The notes: generated by a model not told the origin, from the letters alone. 24,766 bases of DNA from UBA7359 sp047618295 (GCA_047618295.1 JBLHKL010000018.1:1-24766), one strand, 5' to 3'; shown: positions 1-7,840, counted from the first letter of the stretch. Made by a program: numbers and translations.

Positions 1-368
1 AACATGATGATTTGATGGTGGCTGTTTTAAATTCCTCAAAGCTTAGCGAGCGCGTACGACAATTTCATTTTGCAGATGGCGATGATTGGCATGCAAATGA
101 TGCTGAAACGTCATTAATGTTATCTATAGCACCGGAAATGGTTAATACGTATGCCTTTGATATTGCTGATGACCCTGATCGTACTGACGGTCTGGTATTT
201 TCACATCCAGTAAATCGTACCAGTAAAAATGGCGTTACAGGAAAACCCTCAGCGGCAACAAAAGAAAAAGGCGATAAGTTTTTTTCTTGGATGGTCGAAG
301 ACCTTTCTGAATTAATACAACGCGGTTTAACAGAACAAGCACCGCTATCCAGTTCTTATTTTAATTAA
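1..368 (+). CDS. Creatininase-family amidohydrolase, C-terminal part (5' end outside window)
   Basis: The open frame runs in from the left edge (first full codon at base 3), so only about 122 C-terminal residues are visible. The segment HANDAETSLMLSIAPEMV matches the creatininase-family pattern H-A-x-x-x-E-T-S, where the His and Glu belong to the divalent-metal site. The family (creatininase, MftE, ArfB-like deformylases) hydrolyses C-N bonds of cyclic or linear amides in the cytoplasm; the substrate here cannot be told from this fragment. The stop lies 16 nt before the glutamine synthetase start, so the two are probably co-transcribed. That suggests a role in releasing nitrogen from a small amide or guanidino compound (inference). 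The family call is fairly safe; true creatinine amidohydrolase activity is not supported. Confidence 0.8.
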   Translation, partial: HDDLMVAVLNSSKLSERVRQFHFADGDDWHANDAETSLMLSIAPEMVNTYAFDIADDPDRTDGLVFSHPVNRTSKNGVTGKPSAATKEKGDKFFSWMVEDLSELIQRGLTEQAPLSSSYFN

Positions 369-384
369 TGAAGATCACTATCAA

Positions 385-1782
385 ATGGACACAAAAACGA
401 AACAGCATTTATTACCCAAAGATAAGTCTGATGATGAAATTTTAGCGATTCAAAAAGATTTAAAAGAAAAAGGTGTGCGTTATTGTATGGGTGCTTATGT
501 TGATATCCATGGCATACCGAAAGGTAAGGTTGTGCCTATCGATCATCTACTACATATGGCACATGGTTCCGAACTGTATACCGGTTATGCATTAGATGGT
601 CTTGGGCAGGCGCCAAATGATGATGAGATTGCATCTGTGCCTGATTTGGATCACATCATACAATTGCCTTGGGAGCCAAAGGTTGCATGGATGCCAGCGG
701 ATAATACCTTCAAAGGTGAACCGTATAAATTAAACACTCGCGTTGCTTTGAAGCAGCAATTAGAAGCAGCGGCTGACATGGGGTTTGGCTTTAATCTAGG
801 TATTGAATGCGAAATATTTTTATTAAAGAAAAATGAGGACGGCAGTCTATCTGTGCCGCATGCCGATGATAAGTTAACCAAGCCTTGTTATGACTTGCGC
901 GGGTTTATGGATAATTTCAATTGGTTAGATCGTATGGCAGAAACAATTAACGATTTGGGTTGGGATATTTATTCATTTGACCATGAAGATGCTAATGGTC
1001 AATTTGAATTTGATTTTAATTATGCCGATGCGTTGACGATGTGTGATCGACTCATATTCTTTCGTGAATTAGCTAAACGATATGCTGCTGATGAAGGATT
1101 GCTTGCGACAATGATGCCAAAACCGTTTAAAGATAAAACGGGGAATGGTGCACATTTCAATATGTCTCTCTTTGATCTCGCATCAGGTGAAAATGTCTTT
1201 GAATGTGACCCAAAAGACGATCCTCGTGGTTTAGGACTAACGCAAACAGGCTATTATTTTATTGGTGGAATATTAAAACACGGGCGCGCCTTATGCGCTA
1301 CGTTTGCGCCAACCGTGAATAGTTATAAGCGTTTAGTACGCCAAGGTGCTATGAGCTACTTTACCTGGGCGCCGGTATTTAATTCTTACGGATCTAATAA
1401 CCGAACTAATTCAGTACGTGTGCCGCTGGGTGGAGGACGTTGTGAGTCCCGCAATGCAGATGGTGCTGTGAATCCTTATCTTGCCGCTACTTTGGCATTA
1501 GCGGCTGGATTGGAAGGAGTTCGTGAAAAAATTGATCCGGGAAATCCTCAAGAAGACAACTTATATGAGTTAACGGACACAGAGCGCTTGGCACGAGGCA
1601 TTGATTTCTTACCGCAAACTTTGGCTGAAGCAGTTACCGCCTTTGCTGAAGATGAATTGGTTGAATCTGTGCTAGGCAAAGAATTAAAACAGGAATTCAT
1701 TCATTATAAAACTCAAGAGTGGGAAGAGTACCACCAAAATGTTAGTGCTTGGGAGATAGAAAGATACAGTCACTTGTTTTAA
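385..1782 (+). CDS. Type III glutamine synthetase (GlnT/GmaS family)
   Basis: This 465-residue protein is an ATP-dependent gamma-glutamyl ligase making glutamine, or possibly gamma-glutamylmethylamide, from glutamate plus ammonia or methylamine. Family hallmarks are present in order: MGAYVDIHGIPKGK (35-48), the metal-binding GIECEIF with E141/E143, HEDANGQFEFDF (200-211), TGNGAHFNMS with G253-H257, PTVNSYKRL (309-317), NRTNSVRVP (339-347), and CESRNADGAVNPYLA. Length and motifs fit the GlnT/GmaS branch rather than classical GlnA; this branch often has GNGAHFN where GlnA has GSGMHVH. It follows the creatininase-family gene by 16 nt and has only a weak ribosome binding site. It sits just upstream of the guanidine riboswitch operon, so capture of released ammonia is a natural role (inference). 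GlnT and GmaS activities cannot be told apart from sequence alone. Confidence 0.88.
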   Translation: MDTKTKQHLLPKDKSDDEILAIQKDLKEKGVRYCMGAYVDIHGIPKGKVVPIDHLLHMAHGSELYTGYALDGLGQAPNDDEIASVPDLDHIIQLPWEPKVAWMPADNTFKGEPYKLNTRVALKQQLEAAADMGFGFNLGIECEIFLLKKNEDGSLSVPHADDKLTKPCYDLRGFMDNFNWLDRMAETINDLGWDIYSFDHEDANGQFEFDFNYADALTMCDRLIFFRELAKRYAADEGLLATMMPKPFKDKTGNGAHFNMSLFDLASGENVFECDPKDDPRGLGLTQTGYYFIGGILKHGRALCATFAPTVNSYKRLVRQGAMSYFTWAPVFNSYGSNNRTNSVRVPLGGGRCESRNADGAVNPYLAATLALAAGLEGVREKIDPGNPQEDNLYELTDTERLARGIDFLPQTLAEAVTAFAEDELVESVLGKELKQEFIHYKTQEWEEYHQNVSAWEIERYSHLF

Positions 1783-1802
1783 ATTGATTACTAATATATT
1801 TT
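1774..1802 (+). promoter_or_regulatory. Candidate sigma-70 promoter for the guanidine operon
   Basis: TTGTTT (1774-1779) and TATTTT (1797-1802) are separated by 17 nt, just before the riboswitch and overlapping the end of the glutamine synthetase gene. The match is only moderate and the region is AT-rich, so a chance match is possible. No terminator is visible between the glutamine synthetase and the riboswitch, so read-through is also possible. Confidence 0.3.
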
Positions 1803-1817
1803 AATAAGACAAATGGA

Positions 1818-1908
1818 TAACTAGGGTTCCGGCTTTTTACAAGCGACTGGTCCGAGAGTTATCGACCTTCTCAAAGGTTACACGGCGGGACAAAAGCCCG
1901 GGAGATGC
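1818..1908 (+). ncRNA. Guanidine-I (ykkC) riboswitch
   Basis: The core ykkC elements appear in correct order and spacing: CTAGGGTTCCG (1821-1831), ACTGGTCCGAGAG (1846-1858), the small hairpin ACCTT-CTCA-AAGGT (1865-1878), ACACGGCGGGACAAAAGCCC (1880-1899), and CGGGAGA (1899-1905). The subtype-1 ligand is guanidine. The downstream DUF1989, carboxylase and allophanate hydrolase genes are the classic guanidine-degradation targets, which argues against the ppGpp or PRPP-binding subtypes. No uridine-run terminator follows, so control may act on translation. CTTCTC at 1867-1872 can pair with GAGAAG at 1956-1961, overlapping the ribosome binding site of the small ORF; this pairing is only a suggestion. 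Confidence 0.95.
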
Positions 1909-1964
1909 AATACGCCAGCAATTGGCAATACATTTCAACGTGAAGTAATACTGGAGAGAAGCGT

Positions 1965-2072
1965 ATGACAAGTAAATTTAAAAGAGTTTATAGCTCTAAC
2001 CTCAAGTTCATCAATGAACAAATTCTGAATTTCATTCCTGCAGATAACAACAGGAGACTCTGTAATGGCTAA
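1965..2072 (+). CDS. Small ORF (35 aa) between riboswitch and first guanidine gene
   Basis: A 35-codon reading frame begins with ATG preceded by a good Shine-Dalgarno sequence, GGAGAG, 6 nt away (1953-1958). It ends at TAA 2070-2072, overlapping the first DUF1989 gene start (2065) by 8 nt. The product begins MTSKFKRVYSSNLKFINE and ends in NNRRLCNG. It is basic, with no membrane segment or recognisable domain. The placement suggests a leader peptide whose translation is coupled to the next gene, perhaps as the riboswitch expression platform. It could instead be a chance frame or the remnant of a lost gene. Function unknown. Confidence 0.45.
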   Translation: MTSKFKRVYSSNLKFINEQILNFIPADNNRRLCNG

Positions 2073-2811
2073 CATATTCGCTGATAAAGAAAAAATGTAT
2101 GAGGATGAGATCCTGGGTGGGGCACATTGGTCAATGCTAATGCGTAAAGGCACAACACTACGACTGATCGACAAAGATGGTGGTGCGAATGTAGGCATGT
2201 TGTTTTACAACCCAAACGATAAGCTTGAACGTTATAACGCACCCGATACTTTAAAATGTCAGCATACTTTTAAGCTTACAAAAGGACATTGTTTGTATTC
2301 TGATATGGGCAGGATTTTTTGCTCCATCATTGATGATAGCGTTGGTTGGCATGATACGATCGGTGGGAATTTGACTGACGCTAATATGAAAAAGAGATGG
2401 GATGTTAAGTCTTATCAAGAACAGCAAAATGACTGGACGCTCAGTGGCGAGCATTGTTTCTTAGTTGAATTAGTAAAACACGGATTAAACCAACGTGATA
2501 TGGCAGCTAATCTAAATTGGTTTAGTCGTGTGTTTACTGATGCTGAAGGTAATTTGAATTTTGACCCAACAAATAGTAAAGCTGGCGATTATGTAGGCCT
2601 ACGTTTTGAAATGGACACTCTAGTTTTATTGCATACCTGTCCGCACCCTTTAAATAGTGCGACTGACTACCCAAAGAAACCATTAATTTATCAGATTCAT
2701 AAATCAGTACCAGTTACTAATGATGATTTTTGCATGAATTCCAGGCCTGAGAATCAACGCGGTTTTCAAAACAACGCTATCTATCATCTGCAGGGGGGGG
2801 AACTAATATGA
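2065..2811 (+). CDS. cgdA: DUF1989 protein, carboxyguanidine deiminase subunit (urea carboxylase-associated protein 2 type)
   Basis: A 248-residue cytoplasmic protein of the DUF1989 family. With its neighbour it forms the carboxyguanidine deiminase that turns carboxyguanidine into allophanate and ammonia; this function is family knowledge. Visible family marks are GANVGMLFYNPND (40-52), ERYNAPDTLK (55-64), WHDTIGGN with H96 (95-102), and a C-terminal LLHTCPHPLN segment. The Cys residues flanking the HDT motif in the partner are missing here (V and N instead), so this may be the less metal-liganding subunit. The start is supported by AGGAGA 7 nt upstream (2052-2057). The stop overlaps the next start as ATGA (2808-2811), indicating translational coupling. 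The A/B assignment of the symbol is by type and less certain than the family. Confidence 0.88.
   Translation: MANIFADKEKMYEDEILGGAHWSMLMRKGTTLRLIDKDGGANVGMLFYNPNDKLERYNAPDTLKCQHTFKLTKGHCLYSDMGRIFCSIIDDSVGWHDTIGGNLTDANMKKRWDVKSYQEQQNDWTLSGEHCFLVELVKHGLNQRDMAANLNWFSRVFTDAEGNLNFDPTNSKAGDYVGLRFEMDTLVLLHTCPHPLNSATDYPKKPLIYQIHKSVPVTNDDFCMNSRPENQRGFQNNAIYHLQGGELI
2793..2800 (+). repeat. G8 homopolymer at the cgdA/cgdB junction
   Basis: Eight consecutive G residues lie in the last codons of the first DUF1989 gene and supply the purine-rich ribosome binding site for the second, 7 nt before its ATG. A length change would alter the last few residues and the stop of the first protein, and the spacing to the second start. 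It could also be a sequencing or assembly weak point. Confidence 0.9.
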
Positions 2812-3449
2812 TTAAAGAAAGTTCTCTTGCCGCTGATTCTGCGGTGTACAGTCAAGTTGTAGGTGCAGGTGATTATTGGATGCGTGTTGTTAATCAAGGT
2901 CAGACCTTACGTATTCTTGATTTAGAAGGTAATCAAGCGGCGGATACATTATTTTATAACGCACATGATGTGGCCGAACGTTATTCTGCTATCGACACTA
3001 TTCGTGAACAAGGAAACGTGTATTTAACTGCAGAGTCAGAATTGATATCCAATCATGGCAATACTTTACTGGAAATCGTTGCCGATACTTGTGGGCGACA
3101 CGATACGCTTGGCGGTGCCTGTGCAACTGAATCAAACACAGTGCGTTATGCGCTAGAAAAGAAGTGCATGCATGCCTGCCGTGATAGCTGGCTATTGGCA
3201 GTCGCAGAGCATCCAGAGTTTGATATGAGCAAACGGGATATAACACATAATATAAATTTCTTTATGAATGTACCCGTCACAGCAGAAGGTGGATTAACCT
3301 TTGAAGATGGTATATCGGACGCGGGTAAGTATGTAGAGCTGACAGCAAAGATGGATGTCATCGCATTGATATCGAATTGCCCGCAACTGAATAACCCTTG
3401 CAATGCCTACAATCCAACGCCTATTGAGGTATTGATCTGGGATCAATAA
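2808..3449 (+). CDS. cgdB: DUF1989 protein, carboxyguanidine deiminase partner subunit (urea carboxylase-associated protein 1 type)
   Basis: A 213-residue paralogue of the preceding protein. It shares the layout GNQAADTLFYNAHD (41-54), ERYSAIDT (57-64), CGRHDTLGGAC with C95, H98 and C105, and a late ISNCPQLNNPC with C191 and C198. The Cys/His pattern suggests a metal site, which the partner only partly keeps. Paired DUF1989 proteins beside a carboxylase and allophanate hydrolase are the known CgdAB arrangement in guanidine breakdown, where they deiminate carboxyguanidine to allophanate. The start overlaps the previous stop by 4 nt. Its ribosome binding site is the 3' part of a run of eight G at 2793-2800. 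The carboxylase follows after 11 nt. Confidence 0.88.
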   Translation: MIKESSLAADSAVYSQVVGAGDYWMRVVNQGQTLRILDLEGNQAADTLFYNAHDVAERYSAIDTIREQGNVYLTAESELISNHGNTLLEIVADTCGRHDTLGGACATESNTVRYALEKKCMHACRDSWLLAVAEHPEFDMSKRDITHNINFFMNVPVTAEGGLTFEDGISDAGKYVELTAKMDVIALISNCPQLNNPCNAYNPTPIEVLIWDQ

Positions 3450-3460
3450 ATAATACGCTC

Positions 3461-5446
3461 ATGCAATCAATAGAAGTTTTAAAACCGGGTATACAAACTA
3501 CGGTTCAAGATTACCCCGGCAGAATAGGCTACTGGAATGTTGGCGTGCCACCATCAGGCCCAATGGATAATCGAGCTTTCCAATTAGGCAATCAAATTTT
3601 GGGTAATGATAAAACTGCGGCAGGCTTAGAAATTACCTTGGTTGGTCCAGAATTAAAATTTCACGCTGAGACTATTATTTGTCTTACCGGTGCACCTGTG
3701 CGGATGATGTTAAATGGTGTCTCAATGTCACAGTGGAACGCTATTCGTGTTAAAGCAGGGAGTATTCTCAAGATAGAATCAATCATCGTTGGTATGCGTG
3801 CCTATTTGTGTTTTAAAAATGGTTTGAATATTGACCCATATTTAAATAGTAAAGCGACATTTACCTTAGGAAAATTTGGTGGATATCAGGGTAGGGCGCT
3901 TGAAAAAGAAGATGCGTTATTTCTTAATGAAGAGTCAAAATATAGACCTTGCGAGATCATTGACCATCAATTGATTCCTGAATACAAAAATGAATGGTCT
4001 ATCCGTGTGATATATGGCCCGCAAGGTGCACCAGATTTTTTTACTGTTGAAGATATAAGGTCTTTTTTTAAAACAGATTGGGAAGTTCACTATAACTCTA
4101 GTCGCACCGGTGTGCGTTTAATCGGGCCAAAACCAAAGTGGGCACGTGATGATGGCGGTGAGGCAGGGTTACACCCCTCGAACCTTCATGATAACCCTTA
4201 CGCTGTAGGTACAATAGATTTTACTGGAGACATGCCGGTTATATTAGGCCCAGATGGCCCCAGTTTAGGCGGCTTTGTTTGTCCAGCCACAATTATAAAT
4301 GCTGATTTATGGAAGATGGGGCAATTAAAACCCGGGGATATAATACGTTTCATTCCTATTAGCATTGAACAGGCGAATGCATTAGAAAAAACACAGCTAC
4401 GAGAAATTGAAACCTTAAAATACATCTCTTCCCCAGAAACGGTATCCATAAAACCGGAAAGTGCAGTTTGTCGTCACATTACAACTAACAATGAAAGACC
4501 GGATGTCGTTTATCGTTTATCAGGTGAAGATAATATCTTGGTTGAATACGGTGAAATGACGCTTGATTTAGCGCTTAGATTAAGGGCTCATCTTTTAATG
4601 GAATGGGTCAAAGAGAATATTAATGATGGCATCATTGACCTAACGCCCGGGATTCGTTCTTTACAGGTTCATTTTGATAATAAAGTTATTAATACTAATA
4701 AGCTCATTGATGTCTTGGTATCAGCTGAAGACGAAATAGAAGACATTGATAAAGTACGTATTCCTTCGCGGATAGTGTATTTGCCTTTAAGTTGGAATGA
4801 CCCATCAACTCAAAAGGCAATAGATATCTATATGCAGTCGGTACGAGATGATGCGCCATGGTGTCCGAGCAATCTTGAGTTCATTCGAAGAATTAACGGA
4901 TTGCAGAGCGTTGCTGAAGTAAAAAAGATCGTCTTTAATGCCAGTTATTTAGTGATGGGACTGGGCGATGTATATCTTGGTGCTCCCGTTGCAACACCGC
5001 TTGATCCTAGGCATCGTTTGGTAACAACAAAATATAACCCAGCTCGAACATGGACTCCTGAAAATGCAGTTGGTATTGGTGGTGCCTATATGTGTGTTTA
5101 TGGCATGGAAGGTCCGGGTGGTTATCAATTTGTTGGGCGTACTTTACAGATGTGGAATAAGGGTGTGAATAATATTGATTTCCACGGTGATAAGCCTTGG
5201 CTTTTACGTTTCTTTGATCAAATTCGTTTCTTTCCCGTTACTGAAGATGAATTAAAAAAAATACGACATGATTTTCCAAGCGGTGATTACAACTTAAAAA
5301 TTGAAGAAACTATTTTGGACTATGGCGCATACAAAACATTTCTAAAGAAGAATAAAACGGAGATAGAGCGATTTAAGTTAAAGCAGCAAGATGCATTCGA
5401 AGCAGAACGCCAACGATGGATCGAAACGGGCGAATTAAATAAATAA
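3461..5446 (+). CDS. Guanidine/urea carboxylase, carboxyltransferase-only form (AHS2-AHS1)
   Basis: The 661-residue protein holds the carboxyltransferase half of urea/guanidine carboxylase. AHS2/KipA-like domain is at about 1-300 (KPGIQTTVQDYPGR, GVPPSGPMDNRAF), AHS1/KipI-like at about 345-575 (LGDVYLGAPVATPLDPRHRL, GGAYMCVYGMEGPGGYQFVG), and the usual C-terminal tail ends at ETGELNK. In the usual enzyme of about 1,200 aa, a biotin carboxylase of about 450 aa precedes this and a biotin carrier with an (A/V)MKM motif follows. Both are missing, and the protein begins and ends at domain borders, so it looks like a clean split rather than a broken gene. A biotin carboxylase and carrier must come from elsewhere if it carboxylates guanidine. 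The riboswitch and CgdAB context favours guanidine over urea as substrate. The discriminating active-site residue was not placed. Confidence 0.88.
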   Translation: MQSIEVLKPGIQTTVQDYPGRIGYWNVGVPPSGPMDNRAFQLGNQILGNDKTAAGLEITLVGPELKFHAETIICLTGAPVRMMLNGVSMSQWNAIRVKAGSILKIESIIVGMRAYLCFKNGLNIDPYLNSKATFTLGKFGGYQGRALEKEDALFLNEESKYRPCEIIDHQLIPEYKNEWSIRVIYGPQGAPDFFTVEDIRSFFKTDWEVHYNSSRTGVRLIGPKPKWARDDGGEAGLHPSNLHDNPYAVGTIDFTGDMPVILGPDGPSLGGFVCPATIINADLWKMGQLKPGDIIRFIPISIEQANALEKTQLREIETLKYISSPETVSIKPESAVCRHITTNNERPDVVYRLSGEDNILVEYGEMTLDLALRLRAHLLMEWVKENINDGIIDLTPGIRSLQVHFDNKVINTNKLIDVLVSAEDEIEDIDKVRIPSRIVYLPLSWNDPSTQKAIDIYMQSVRDDAPWCPSNLEFIRRINGLQSVAEVKKIVFNASYLVMGLGDVYLGAPVATPLDPRHRLVTTKYNPARTWTPENAVGIGGAYMCVYGMEGPGGYQFVGRTLQMWNKGVNNIDFHGDKPWLLRFFDQIRFFPVTEDELKKIRHDFPSGDYNLKIEETILDYGAYKTFLKKNKTEIERFKLKQQDAFEAERQRWIETGELNK

Positions 5447-5467
5447 TTAGAAAGTGATCTCATAACT

Positions 5468-7294
5468 ATGACTCAAAAAAAATATTCATTAAACATAACT
5501 GAACTCCATGAACGATATAGAAATGGTTTATTAAGCCCGGAGGTATTGATTGCAGATATAACAAAAAACATTAAGTCTTTTGAAGATTACAATATCTGGA
5601 TTCATCTGCTTAATGAAGATGAACTAGAAGTTTATATTTCAAATTTACAAGGGAAGGGACCGGACGATTTGCCGTTATATGGAATACCCTTTGCGATAAA
5701 AGATAATTTAGATCTGGTTGGTGTGCCGACAACGGCAGCTTGTCCCGAGTTTAGTTATATTCCGGAAGAGAATGCCTTTGCTGTGCAACTATTAATCGAT
5801 GCAGGGGCAATACCCGTCGGCAAAACAAACCTGGATCAATTTGCAGCAGGTTTAGTTGGTACACGTTCTCCTTATGGTGCAGTTAAGAACGCCTTTGATC
5901 CGGCATATGTTTCCGGTGGTTCAAGTTCTGGTTCTGCTGTTGCTGTTGCTCTAGGGCAAGTGAGTTTTTCCTTAGGTACAGATACTGCCGGATCTGGACG
6001 AGTGCCTGTTGCATTTAATAATCTTGTTGGGTTAAAACCAACAAAAGGCAGGATAAGTACTTCAGGGCTTGTCCCAGCCTGCCGAAGTCTGGATTGTATT
6101 AGTATCTTTGGGCTTAACCCGGATGATGTTGCTACTGTATTCGATATAGTTGATTGTTATGACCCTGCTGATATCTATTCACGTATTAGCAATGATCGAA
6201 CAGAGAAAAAAAAATATAAGGTAGGTGTACCAGACAGTTCATTTCTTAAGTTCTTTGGCAATGAAGAATATGAAAAATTATTTGATGGTTTTGTTAATAG
6301 AATCTCTAGTGAAACATTTGACGAAGGGAATAAGACTAAAGAAAAGTATGATGTTGTTAAAATAGATTTTACGCCCTTCATAAAGACGGCCAACTTACTT
6401 TATCAAGGGCCTTGGTTGGCCGAACGTTATGCAGCGATAGACGATTTAATTGAAAACAACCCAGACGCATTATTTTCAGTTACTAAAGATATTGTTTTGC
6501 CTGCAAAAGACATTGGTGCTGTAGAAACATTTAAGAAGCTTTATGAACTTCAAGCACTGAAGAAAGAGGCGGATAAAATATTAGAACAAGTTGATTTTGT
6601 TGTAACACCAACAACAGGAACAAAGTATAGAATTGATGCGGTTAATGATGAACCTATTCAACTTAATTCTAATCTCGGTTATTACACTAATTTTATGAAC
6701 TTGTTGGATTACGCTGCGATAGCTATCCCTGCCGGGTTTGATAAAGATAAATTTCCATTTGGCGTAACGTTGTTTAGCGATGCCTTCACTGATCATGATT
6801 TGTTAGAACAGGCAACAAAGTTACTAGATGGAAAACCTAACAAGATGGGAGCAACTGATTTTGAATGGTTGCCAAAAGAAGTTTCTAATACAGGTAATCA
6901 AGATGAAGCGACTATTGATATAGCGGTTTGTGGAGCGCATTTATCAGGCATGCCATTGAATCATCAACTAACTGACAATAATGCAGTTCTAATCGAAGCA
7001 ACAAAAACGGAAGCTGCTTATAAATTATATGCACTTGCAGGAGGACCACCACTGCGTCCTGGTTTAGTAAAAGATAGTGATAATGGAAAACCGATAGAGG
7101 TAGAAGTTTGGCGTATGCCATTAACGAATTTTGGAAAATTCATGATAAATATTCCATCGCCATTAGGGATTGGTAAAGCTATTCTTGAAGGTGGTCAAGA
7201 AGTGAATAGTTTTATTTGCGAGTCTTACGGAATCGTTGATGCAATAGATATTACTGATTTTGGTGGTTGGCGTAATTATATTAAGCAGTGTTAG
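5468..7294 (+). CDS. atzF: Allophanate hydrolase
   Basis: This 608-residue amidase-signature enzyme hydrolyses allophanate to two ammonia and two CO2, the last step of guanidine or urea-carboxylase breakdown. The Ser-cisSer-Lys triad is visible: K78 in PFAIKDN, S152 in VSGGSSSGSA and nucleophile S176 in TDTAGSGRVP. The spacing (74 and 24 residues) equals that in characterised AtzF (K91, S165, S189). The C-terminal part from about 480, with ALAGGPPLRPGLV and GIGKAILEGGQEVNSFICE, is the extra domain typical of allophanate hydrolases. It lies 21 nt after the carboxylase gene and closes the operon. The ribosome binding site is weak. No clear terminator is seen before the convergent ubiK gene. Confidence 0.95.
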   Translation: MTQKKYSLNITELHERYRNGLLSPEVLIADITKNIKSFEDYNIWIHLLNEDELEVYISNLQGKGPDDLPLYGIPFAIKDNLDLVGVPTTAACPEFSYIPEENAFAVQLLIDAGAIPVGKTNLDQFAAGLVGTRSPYGAVKNAFDPAYVSGGSSSGSAVAVALGQVSFSLGTDTAGSGRVPVAFNNLVGLKPTKGRISTSGLVPACRSLDCISIFGLNPDDVATVFDIVDCYDPADIYSRISNDRTEKKKYKVGVPDSSFLKFFGNEEYEKLFDGFVNRISSETFDEGNKTKEKYDVVKIDFTPFIKTANLLYQGPWLAERYAAIDDLIENNPDALFSVTKDIVLPAKDIGAVETFKKLYELQALKKEADKILEQVDFVVTPTTGTKYRIDAVNDEPIQLNSNLGYYTNFMNLLDYAAIAIPAGFDKDKFPFGVTLFSDAFTDHDLLEQATKLLDGKPNKMGATDFEWLPKEVSNTGNQDEATIDIAVCGAHLSGMPLNHQLTDNNAVLIEATKTEAAYKLYALAGGPPLRPGLVKDSDNGKPIEVEVWRMPLTNFGKFMINIPSPLGIGKAILEGGQEVNSFICESYGIVDAIDITDFGGWRNYIKQC

Positions 7295-7337
7295 TGTGTT
7301 TCAGCAATAGAGTATTAAGAAGTTATTGTGATTCTAT

Positions 7338-7598
7338 TTACTCTACTTCCTTTCCATTAAGTTGATCTTCTATTTCAATGAGTTTTTTCTGCAGCGTATC
7401 TAGCTTAGCGCGTGTTCGCTGTAATAAGGCAGTTTGAATATCGTATTCTTCACGGGTAACCAAATCCATTTTGGATAAGCTAGCACTTAATGTTGTGCGT
7501 AAATTGTTTTCAATTTCTTTCTTAAAACGAGATAGATCATCAGGAACTAGTTTGCTTGCCTGTTGAATAAACTCTTCTATGTGTTCTTTATTTATCAT
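7338..7598 (-). CDS. ubiK: Ubiquinone biosynthesis accessory factor UbiK (YqiC/BMFP family)
   Basis: An 86-residue protein with the UbiK layout: an amphipathic N-terminal helix and a C-terminal coiled coil (RTRAKLDTLQKKLIEIEDQL) after the conserved LVTREEYDIQTALLQRTR segment. UbiK helps aerobic ubiquinone biosynthesis, working with UbiJ in the Ubi complex. Length is normal. It converges with the allophanate hydrolase gene and diverges from the porin. ubiK next to glnK-amtB is a common gammaproteobacterial arrangement, which supports the call and suggests that the guanidine cluster lies at the edge of a conserved locus. Confidence 0.92.
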   Translation of the reverse strand: MINKEHIEEFIQQASKLVPDDLSRFKKEIENNLRTTLSASLSKMDLVTREEYDIQTALLQRTRAKLDTLQKKLIEIEDQLNGKEVE

Positions 7599-7685
7599 TT
7601 CTATTGTCGAACTCTTAAGTTTCGTTGCAGGAAATATATTTGCTTAACAACGATTATTTTAACATACCTGACAACGAATAAATCA

Positions 7686-7732
7686 TGCTCGATTAAAGTG
7701 CGAATAGATATTTTATGCTTTTTTACAGTGCA
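7686..7732 (+). promoter_or_regulatory. Two degenerate NtrC-like sites upstream of the porin
   Basis: Two 17-bp elements, TGCTCGATTAAAGTGCG (7686-7702) and TGCTTTTTTACAGTGCA (7716-7732), resemble the NtrC site TGCACY-N5-RGTGCA, with good right halves and poor left halves. Their starts are 30 bp apart, three helical turns, and they lie about 110 bp upstream of the -24/-12 element. Weak individually; the spacing shared with the two glnK promoters strengthens them. Confidence 0.5.
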
Positions 7733-7840
7733 AAAAACATAAAGCAACATCGATTTTTTTTAACAATAAAAAATATTATTGAATAGTTAACTAATTGAAA
7801 TACATAGGTAATAATTGGTTTTAGTGGTTTTTAAATGTTG

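Noticed and set aside
5440..5470. Possible frameshifted biotin carrier remnant after the carboxylase
   Set aside because: Only 21 nt separate the stop from the allophanate hydrolase start, so there is no room for a carrier domain in any frame.
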